From contig BEXV01000027.1 in NCBI GenBank assembly GCA_003118195.1, positions 242,215 through 306,214 on the forward strand: a DNA stretch of 64,000 bases, in the 5' to 3' direction. Position 1 is the stretch's first letter; each line of letters starts with the position of its first letter. Positions 12,153 to 22,300 of this stretch are shown in pieces. The notes under the pieces were generated by a model, which had not been told where the DNA came from, did no database searches, and was given only the letters and a program-made list of their open reading frames with translations. The translations under genes and the position numbers were made by a program. The DNA is from Hemicentrotus pulcherrimus. Lineage: Eukaryota > Echinodermata > Echinoidea > Camarodonta > Strongylocentrotidae.

Positions 12153-12153
12153 N
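12153..12153. other. Assembly gap, single N
   Basis: One undetermined base at the exact edge of duplicated block A and the retrotransposon fragment. It marks a likely contig join. Confidence 0.9.
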
Positions 12154-12329
12154 CCCGAAGTCTCTCTATGTAAGGACGGTTGCGGATGTCAAAAATCATT
12201 TTGGTAGCTCTCTTCTGCACCCTCTCTATGGTTTTGGAGTCTGTCTTGAAGCGAGGGTACCATATGGAATCTCCGTAATCTATGAGAGGTCTGACAATGC
12301 CTTTGTACAGCTTTGGAATTGTGGACCTG
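12154..12329 (-). mobile_element. Non-LTR retrotransposon reverse transcriptase fragment
   Basis: On the minus strand this 176-bp piece translates to a peptide containing LYKGIVRPLIDYGDSIWYP, then ERVQKRATKMI and YIERLR. This is the typical segment just after the catalytic RT core of Jockey/CR1/RTE-like LINE elements. Homology stops exactly at the edge of duplicated block B (12330) and at the N (12153). It is far too short to function. Confidence 0.85.
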
Positions 12330-12616
12330 TCTTCCACTTGACTGTCTTCAGACGACAGCCATCTTGAATCAAAGTAATGAATATTCATCTGAAAGTTATT
12401 TAGTCTCCACCCCATTGACCTCATTCATAGACTCGCACGTACCTGCACTTACACGTACGTCTCTCATTGGAAATGCATGGTGGATACTTACGTTTGAGTT
12501 CTTGTGTTGTCTTCTTCATGTGCGAGCGCTATCCTCGACGCGACGCACGGAGGAGCTAACCAAGGAGAGGTCAACCATTCTCATTATCATATTTGATTAT
12601 TCATTAGCCACCATTT
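12330..12616 (+). repeat. 287-bp duplicated block, copy B (EXO1-proximal)
   Basis: Second copy of 11866-12152. It lies directly upstream of the proposed EXO1 first exon and so probably contains the genuine proximal promoter. It includes a CpG-bearing stretch, GCGAGCGC...CGACGCGACGCACGG, near 12522-12550. Confidence 0.85.
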
Positions 12617-12673
12617 TGATTTGTTTCGGTGAGAATAATTGACGTGGGTCATCGAGAAGCAGCCAAAAGCTCG
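12617..12673 (+). promoter_or_regulatory. EXO1: Candidate EXO1 promoter-proximal segment and 5' non-coding exon
   Basis: A consensus donor, AAGCTCG|GTAAGT, sits at 12667-12679. Joining it to the acceptor CCCACAG at 13181-13187 gives a 29-nt leader (13188-13216) directly before the EXO1 ATG. A CRE-like TGACGTGG lies at 12640-12647. The transcription start is not visible; the exon is inferred from splice signals only. Confidence 0.4.
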
Positions 12674-13187
12674 GTAAGTCCTTTTCTTTCTTTTTTAATG
12701 ACATTAGTTGGGGAAGGGGGGTAAAAAGGGAACTTTTAGGGACTGACAATTGCCTAGAATTTTATTGCAATTGAAGATAATGATGCATTTCTCCCCAACT
12801 TTATCAAATTTGTGGGAGTGGCCTAACGGCTGAAATCTAGCCGTTTATCTTCAACACATAGAGGCTATGAGGGTCATACCGTCTGTGTATGGGGAATATC
12901 AACAAATGTCAGTTTTATTAAAGAATGACCCATACCAGACGGTTATTTCTGTCTACTACGTAGAGTGTGCGGTGCTGTGAGCCTGTATATGTATGCCAGT
13001 GCTGCATGATTACTGTAAAAAGTGTAAGTCACACACTCATCAAAGCATTTAAGAAATATGCATTATATTTAGATCTGCATACATTGATCAGAAATGAAAT
13101 AGTCAACACAATTCACAAAGTGATCTTCTTGAACATCTAATCCTAACCTAATCTATCTCTTATGTCTTATTTTGCATTTGCCCACAG

Positions 13188-13377
13188 CTCTCTATCTTTC
13201 TTACAAGAAACTAAGAATGGGAATTCAGGGCCTTCTCCCCTTCCTGAAGGAAGCATCTGAGCCCATTCACATCAGAAAGTACAAGGGCTATACCGTGGGC
13301 ATAGATAGCTACTGCTGGATACATCGAGGAGCAGTCGCTTGTGCCACTCAGTTGGCAAAAGGAGAACCAGCCGATCA
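13188..13377 (+). CDS. EXO1: EXO1 exon with start codon (coding 13217-13377)
   Basis: Residues 1-53 plus two bases of H54. It carries the N-terminal helix and D30 (GIDSYCW). The acceptor CCCACAG ends at 13187 and the donor is GATCA|GTAAGT. An upstream in-frame ATG at 13172 lies within the preceding intron and is not used in this model. Confidence 0.95.
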
Positions 13378-16300
13378 GTAAGTGGTATTTTATTATCTAA
13401 AGTTATGGAATGATGATGAGTCCCATACATGTAAGATGAAGATTCATTTTTTGTTTTCTTGTTTTGTTGTTGCAAGAGTTACTGCCTGCAATTTCTGTGA
13501 AACAATAATAATATTAGTTTTCTATATGATAATTATTTTCCCTATCTGAGCCAGCTGAACAGCTTTGAACAAAGATGTGTACATAATAATTACGGTACAA
13601 AGTAGATAATGAGATGCATGTAACAATTAAAGGTAAATGTCAAACAGAATACAGCTTCAGCTTCTGCTTAACTTTGGATTGAACAATCTACTTTTACATG
13701 TCAAAAAACTGTGATTAACTGACTCTGTTCAGTGTTCACATTGATGTACTGTATATTTCATATGAATTGTAATTTGTAGGTTGTTAATTTTAATTTTTTT
13801 ATATAGCAGTAATTGTTTGTCATTGTATTTTGTTTGTTATAGCACTTAGAGACTTCATTGGAAAGCGCTTTATAAGCAACGTTTTTATTATCATTATTAT
13901 TAATATATTTCAAAATTCAAACTTTTTTTTTACATACTTCTGATGTGTCAGGAGTATATACATTGAACCCTCTTTCATGCTTTTGAATGCCCTTTTTTTC
14001 TGCTTTGTAGTTATGTGAGATACTGCCTGAAGTATGTGAACATGTTGAGGGCGCTTGATATCAAGCCTGTCATGGTGTTTGATGGAAGGAATCTACCAGC
14101 TAAAGCTGGAGTAGAGGACAGCAGGAGAGAGTAAGTCAATATCATAGTGTCACATTCTTGGTATATATAATATATGACATTTCATGTATGATTTTATGTA
14201 TGGTACTGACATTTTTGTTTGTTTTAATCAGGACATGTCTTCACAGAAAATAATACCCAAGTTTGACCTTCCTCAATAAAAGACATATTCAATCAAGGTA
14301 AATTCAATTGCAGATCCTTCGCCTCTCTTGGGAAAGCTAAAAAAAAGTGTTTGTAGTATTTTTACTGTTATTTACCATTACACGTTATGCCTTTCAGCTT
14401 TTACAATAAGTTTGCGTGAGTACCAATACATACAAAGCTGATGATGTTTTGGGCGTAACTGATATACCGGTATTCGTCATTGGTATTGCACTTAAGTCAA
14501 AGCTAGCACCAGTTATACATTTGACAATTTCAGGAAGATGATAACAAAGTTCACCTCATTGATTTTGAAATAACAACATATTTCTTTCTTTACACAGACG
14601 GCGAGAGACCTACAGTAAAAAGGGACGTCAGTTCCTGAGAGAAGGCAAGGCCAGTGAAGCCAGGGATTGTTTTGTCAAATGCATCAATGTCACACCAGAG
14701 ATGGCCTTGAATGTCATGAAGGTATACCACACTTACCTTTTCCTGTGATTTCTCAAACTGTAGTGGTATTCACATATGTTTTATGATGCCTGTTTTTTTA
14801 AAACCTACCCTTTTCTAGACTTTTGTTTTCTCACTAGTTTCATTCATTGTCCTCACCCAAATCCTTTATCCTGATGGACCATAGAATCACTATACAGGTA
14901 TATTGTTTTTTCATATGCAATAATACCACATATTTGCAAATAAACCTAGAAAGACTTCAAAAGAAAACATTTTTGGATTGCATTGTAGCAAAAGGTTTTC
15001 AAATGGGGGGGGGGGTTAAAATGAAGCTTTTAGTTTGTTTTCTCAGGATTCAGAGTCATAATATTTTAAAGAAATACATTGATAAACGGGGTATTTCAGA
15101 CTGATTTTATAACATATTTCATTTTCAAAACAGCTCCTAGAATTTAACTCACTGTTTTGCTTTTAATATACATGTCAACTTTTGTAATTTGTTCACATGC
15201 AACAGGCTGTGAGAAGTCTTGGTGTAGACTGCATTGTAGCACCCTATGAAGCTGATGCACAGTTGGCATACCTAGAGAAGAATGGCTTTGTCCAGGCTGT
15301 CATCACAGAAGACTCGGATCTCATTGCATTTGGCTGCAAAAAGGTAAGAGAGTTCTGTGCATACACAGGAGAACTGCCTACTCACATGTACAAAGCCATG
15401 TGATTTAAACTAGGAATTGAGCTACACATCGTGTGATCCTTCAAGCTTCCAGTAACTAAATGTTTGGGGATTATCGGTTTTAGTCTTTACACCTTACACT
15501 CGACAGAATAGTTATCTTTGTTCTGTGAGGAGATGTAATTTACAGTAAAAACCTGTATTTTTAAGGATTGTTAAAGGAAGACAAAAAAAGTGGTCTTTAT
15601 TGGTGGGTTAATGCAATGTTCATTTCAATTAAAAATGGTGTTCAGGGGGCTATAGACAAGTGGTTTTCTATTCGCATGGATGCTAAAGCAGGTTTGATTT
15701 GATTTTCTTCTCTTTATTTCCTTGTAAAAATCTCCTAATCAAATTCCATCCTTCAATCCTCAGGTCATTGTCAAACTAGACTTGGCTGGTAACTGCATGG
15801 ATGTGGACTCCTCACGCCTCAACGTAGCCATGAAGATTGGAGAGAAGTTCACACCAGAGAAATTCCGCTACATGTGCATTGTTGCTGGCTGTGACTACCT
15901 GGCATCGCTACCAGGGATTGGTATCGGCAAGGCTCGCAAACTCTTTCAACTCACAGCCAACCCTGATATCACACAGGTGAAGAAGATACCTCAACTCCAG
16001 GACAATTGATATCCGACCACTTTTAAATACTGGTCAAAAAGAATGTGCTAAAACTTACACATGCAAAACCACTCACAAGAAACACTAAATTGACTTTATG
16101 AATAAATCGTCTGTCTCTACAATCTCAACAAGGCAGGTTTGATTGAGAAGGCTCCCTTTCAATTGTTTTATTTTTAAAATTATTTTTTGTAGCAAGTTAA
16201 CGCTCTATTCAATAAATGTATTTGAAGGATAAATAATGTGTATCCATTATCTTATAACCTGTACCAAAGAACAGCAATAAATTGCCATATATTTACTATG

Positions 16301-19300
16301 AAAAATCTCTGTTGTTTTGTAAACTCCACTATTATGTAGAATTCTTGAATGAAAATATGTAATATTACAAACTGGATGATGACATCACATAACTAAACTA
16401 AACTAATTTAGTGCCTCTCTCTGAAATGTTCTTAAATGTAGGTGATCAAGAGAATGGCAACAACCCTGAAGATGAAATCAACAACAGTGACCCCTGAATA
16501 CCAGGAGGGATTTGTGCAGGCTAACAACACATTCCTATATCAGCTGGCTTTTGACCCCCAGAAGAAGAAGCTTCAACCTTTGACCCCATACTCCCCTGAG
16601 GTCACACCAGCAACACTGACCTATGCTGGAAAGTGAGTAACATGTTCATGTGACGGTCTGTAACCATTAGATGTAAAGTACATGTATTTTGGTTGGCAGC
16701 ATCTGATACTGCCAATCAACAACAAAAAATATATAAAAAATCCAGAATTGCATCATTTTTTGTTTTTGTTTACATTATCACAGTTTGTTTTAATTAGATT
16801 CCAGATCTCAAGTATAAATCATTAGAGATAAATATGAAACTTGTCTTTCAAAAAATGATATACACAATAACAGAAGAATACCTTTAATACCAAGTATCCA
16901 TAATGATCATATTCATTATTGTAGTTGTTCCCCTGTCAGTATCCAGTGCATGGCTTTATAGACAAAACTCTGTAATAACAACGTAACGTCTGATAACGAT
17001 AAATGGCATTGTGATTTTGGAAGTGGTTGTAGTGATGAATCTATAATTCACTCTAACATTTTGAAAACTATTTTCTCTTTGCAGATATGTTGATGAGGCG
17101 AAGGCCTACCAGATGGCATTGGGTAACATCAACTTCGACACCATGGAAAGGATAGCAGACTTTGACCCCATGGTCAACAAGGTAAGGAGATAGTGATGAG
17201 ATCATAAGAGATACGATTGATAGAGGCCTGAAACATTTTGCCTGTCTTGATCATTACTGAAATAGATGTATAATCAAGTGCATCCCCCAAATTGTTTGAA
17301 ACAAACAACAACAACAGAAACTAGATTTTGGTATGTGTTGTGTGAACTGCATATTTACACATTTTTTAGGATACCTCTCCTAAATAGTACAAAATAAAAT
17401 AATCAATCATTTTTTTAATCATTTGCAGCTTTGTACAAATCTTAGACAGCATAAGTAGTAAGAGAATGATAACGGCTTTTTTCTATTATGTTTTTATAGG
17501 CATTAGCCAGAGCAATTGAAATTAAAGACGTTAGTGATGCATAATTCAGAAACATGTCGTACTTTCAGCCCTATGACAAGAAGACACCAAGGCACTTGTT
17601 GAGTATCTGGCATAAGGACTTCCAACCAGGTCCTGGACTAGGATGCTTAAACCAGGACCATATAGAACGAGAAGTGAAGAAGGGAAAAGAAATAACAGTT
17701 GAAGTGAAGCAGAGATTGATCCAGAAAAAGAGACAAAGAGATGGTAAGTGAAACCAAGAATATCAAGATCATAGAGGTAAGGATGAAGAATATAGCCATA
17801 GTAATACAAAGGCTCTCACTGTGCAGTTGCAGTCTCTCAAGGAAAATTCATTTGATTGTGTTGTTGAAAAAAAAATCAGTTGATAATGATATCTGAGTTT
17901 GTGTTACAACATAGAGCATAAATAATCAGGGCGTTCAAAATATGATGAATCATTTGCAGTTGGTGATTGTTAATGTATGTTTTAATTTATGTTATGTACC
18001 ATTCTGTTAATGTTTTGTGTAGAAGAAGAGGAGGTAGGAGCTCCGTCAGATGTCCAGCTCTCCTCCATGTATACCACCAAGGGACAACCTGATGGAAACC
18101 AATGGATGGAATCACAAAGGGTCATCCCTGAGACTCCAGACAAAGATGTGGTAGAGGAGGAGATGAAACCGTCCAAGAGGAATCGGTTTGCTACCAAGCT
18201 CACATCCAGGAACAGAGCCAATATAGTCAACAGTGGAGAGGTGGTTACAAGCAGGTCAGTGGCATGGTCTAAAATCACCCCAAAATAGATCTTTCAGCCC
18301 CACCCCTTTATTTTTATGTGGCGCTTGATTTATATAGTTTGATGTTCCTTCCAGGAGAGATGTTTAAGCACAGAAAATATTGGTATCAATATTGAGCATA
18401 ATCAGAGGGAGACAAGAGTTTGGATATTTCAATCAAGAGATGTGATGGTATGTGTTTGTGAAATAATTTGAAATTTGGCAACAGATTATGCATTTATTTT
18501 AACTGGGTTCCTGTTTTATGAACAAATGTACAAATAACCTAAGGGGTAATGCATGATCATATTTTCTCACTGATGCAAGCAAGTACATCTTCCTGTCTAG
18601 TAGTTTTATCTATCCACCAATTGCATGTTTATATTTGATTTTAAATTGGATCCAGCATCTTGAAATTACATGCCAGAGTGACTTCTAACTCAAGATTTGA
18701 TTTCTCCTGATGCCTAGCTTAATATCATAAATCAGATTTCAAAACTGAACTTCTTTTATTTTCTACTAGGTTTTTCCAGCCGAAGAAGCTAGAAGTCTCC
18801 TCAGAGAAGCAGCCGCAGAAACCTGATGATAAAAAGCTTCAGACGGAGGAGAAAGAAAACCAAAGAGTTAGTATGAACACTTCAGGACTCCTAGAAGGAA
18901 TTGTAGACATTGAGATGGAACAAGAGAAACAATTCAAGATGGAGGATGATGCTGATGATGATGATATGGAGGATGTGATTGAGATAAAGATGAAGGAAAC
19001 TGTTAGTGGTAGTCAGTCCCGGCAGACACATGTCACAAAGAGTATAGACGCATTACAAAGGTTTCAGAGGTCTTCCTCTGCCCCTGAGCTCATGAAAACT
19101 GAAAGGGATCTTTCATCTAGCTCACTCTCCAAATCTGTCAAACCTAGAACAGCCTTGTCATCAACTTATCAGTCAGAAGACATTCCTGACTCACAGAAGA
19201 GTGTAATAGAGATTGAATCATCTCAGGATTCTGTATGCTCCACAAGGAGTGTCGATACCTGCAGTCAGTCATCATCACTGTCCTCAAGCCAGAGACAAGG

Positions 19301-22300
19301 TACACCCCGTCCTCGCAGTGCCTTCTCTTGGAGCCGAAAGAAAGAGCTGCAAGGCAAGAAGTCTAACAAGGACAGCAAACTGTCCACACAGGGAACCCTC
19401 AGTAACTTTGTATTCAAACCCACACATCGGAATAAAGCTATGCCGAGGCAGACTGCAGTAGGTGTCCAAGATGGCAGTTCACAGGGCAACAGTCAGAGTA
19501 GGAGAGATTCATATGAGATGCCATGTTCTCCTGTATCACAGAATTCCTCATCGCAGCTCTTGAGGTTGTCTCTGACCTCATCCATTCCAGGCAGTATGGA
19601 CATGCTAAGACTGGGTGAAGATGTCACGTTCATGGTAAGTATGATATCAACTGTTAGGAACCAGAAGGGTGTTAACTTAACTCATATACTTTTAACACAG
19701 TGTTAAACGCTTTTGTCGTCCCAAAAGAGACGACATGATGTGAATGATCAAGACATATTTTTGTTTATCATTGCAAATTTCTTTACGTACATGTAACCAC
19801 ATGTTAACATGCAAGTAATGATCAAGATTTGCACATATTTTGTGATTTCAAGTAAAAATATAATTACTCTTCAACACGAGCTATTCATCACTTGGCTCAC
19901 ATTTTTGCAAGATTGGTGTCCTTGTCATCTTTACTGCCTACATAAAGTGCTCAAATGATAATACAAAAAGCATGTAATGGTCATATGCACATTAGCTACA
20001 TCCTTTTTACATTTTCAGTAATTGGTGGTCTATTTATATCCCACTGTAAATGTATGAGAAGAGATAGTCGAGAAGCACTTTAAATGTTGGTACATCAGCG
20101 AAGGGAAAAGATGTAAAAATCAAAACAGAACCATACACCAAGTAGCAAGACTGCCATCTACTGTTGGGTCAATGTTCTCAACTTCATGTGTACAGCACAG
20201 ACACATTTTTAAGAAGATAAAAGTAATTCTAGGATATTGACCTCTAGATGTATCTTACAGATGAATGTGGATCATGGAGCTTTTTTGGAGACATGGAGAC
20301 AAGATAATGCTAAGAAATTGAGAGAAATATGTCATTGTACTAGCTTGACTTTTCAAACTGAATCATTTGGAAATGTAACCCAGATTTCAGCTACATCTGT
20401 TAGGAATGACTGATATTTCCAATGTTCCCAGCATTTCATCTGCATCTACTTTGAAGCTGTTCATGATTTCAACAATGGAACTCGTGAAATTGATTTTGTA
20501 TTTTTATAATTTTTTTTGTTAAGCTTGAAACATCAAGGTCCTGTCATCACAGAAAGATTTATAGACCCATACTTGTACAAATGATGTTAAAAATATCTTG
20601 CAGGTTACTTCATTTAGCAATTCTAATTCTGATACAGAACACAAATGATAATGCTGTTGTTCATTTTGTTTATTGTTTGTGTTTGTTGAGATGTTGCTCT
20701 TGTTGATCTTGAGAGGGAAGATACCTATTGTGCTATTCATCACTTGCAGTAGATGTATACTGGTGTTTTTGGAAGAGTGATAGACCTTGGAAGTGGGATG
20801 ACCTAATGAGGCATTCATTCTATTTTATCTAATCACTCGGATAGAAATTGAGTTTCTTTTTGCTTATTTACAAGAAAAATTGCTCTCCTAGCACCGAAGA
20901 GGTAGAATAGTCATTCAAGTTGTATTCCTACCTTTCTATCTATCTTACAGGATTCACAGAGCAGCAACCTAACAGAGAGCAACTTAACAGAGAGCCAGAA
21001 TACCAGCTCCATCACCCTCACGTCAGATCAAACCTCTCAGCTCATAGACAACACAGACTTACAAGATGTATCTCCACCACTACCAACACTCCCACAGGTA
21101 CCACTCCAGATACACCCATCCAATGGTGATGAGGAGGAGGAGAAGGGAGAGGTGGTAGAAGGAATTAGAAGAACTGGGTTGTCTAGGAAGAGAAAGGTAA
21201 GATCTCACAAGTTGCTTGATACGTTACCCTATCTATTCATGGATCATCACCCTCCCCCNNNCCCCCCCCCCCCCCGAAAAATAGAGTCAATCTGTTATCA
21301 TATCCTGCAAACTTTGAGACTTTTAATAAGAAAAAAAGATGTAGTTGTGGAAGAGATATAGATATATAGAACCTCAGATTTTTTTGATTTTTTTTGTTTA
21401 AAGGTGAGGATGATGAGATACATTTTGACTTGTGAACATCCTAAGTCTGCCATGACCAAGAAAAATAAATGTTGATGAATAAGTAAATACAAAATCGACC
21501 TAGTTTCTAAGCAAAATGTTTCCCGGAGGACGTCACATCCAGCGTGTTGTTTCTCTTTGTGGTCTCCTCTGCAAATCGCTATTGATTCTCTTCCGTTTTA
21601 CATATTGTGCTGGCATCACAATTCTCATGATAATTCATGAGCAATGTCCTGTCATGAGAAATGCCCTATATTGAAAGGAAATGAAAGGAACATGACAGAT
21701 ACACAATGGAAGATGGATTTCATTCTCAATTGGAAAAATTTCATTTTCCTATAAGGATGTGGTCACCTCCATTTTCAGAATACGTTCCTGTGATAATGTG
21801 GTATTTATGATGGGAATATAGCAACATGAAATATTAAGATTATGACTCTCTTATATTGTTGGCAGCAGGATGGGCTTAGGACATGAAACGTTAGTTATTT
21901 GGGTTAATAAACTCAACCTAAACTCAAGAGAATAGCTTTTTTTTTGTCCTCAGATTATCTGATCATTCGTTTATTTTATGGTAACAATATGCTGTCTTCA
22001 CCTCATGTTGTTGAACTCGGCTCAATTTCAGCAGTGCCAAATAAGAGAAGTATTACCTGATTTTTAAGGGGACTAAGAACTCATTAGTTTATAAACATAA
22101 GCAGCAAACGCAGTATTAAAAAAATATATATTTGAAGTATTTTGGTCAAAATTTAGGCATTCATGTAGACTTTAGTTTGATGTGTCATATTGCTATTGTG
22201 CTATCTTTATGATTTGTGTAGTGATTAGATTGGTGAGAGCGGATGTTATATGTTGACATTGGGGTTGTATAATTAACTTAAGAACTTGTTTAAGTTTGAC

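Larger units (their letters stand above)
7397..12639. other. Divergent intergenic region between CPPED1 and EXO1
   Basis: About 5.2 kb separates the two 5' ends. It holds repeats listed separately: direct repeats, inverted arms, a minisatellite, a duplicated block and an RT fragment. 7397-7700 should contain the CPPED1 promoter; it is GC-richer, but I cannot place a TATA box or start site. 9520-11800 shows no coding signal. TTTTCAG|GTGAGT at 11139-11150 could be the donor of an alternative 5' exon, but nothing else supports it. Confidence 0.5.

Noticed and set aside
11822..12367. 181-aa plus-strand open frame
   Set aside because: It runs through duplicated block A, an N, the antisense of an RT fragment and part of block B, so it is an artefact of the join.
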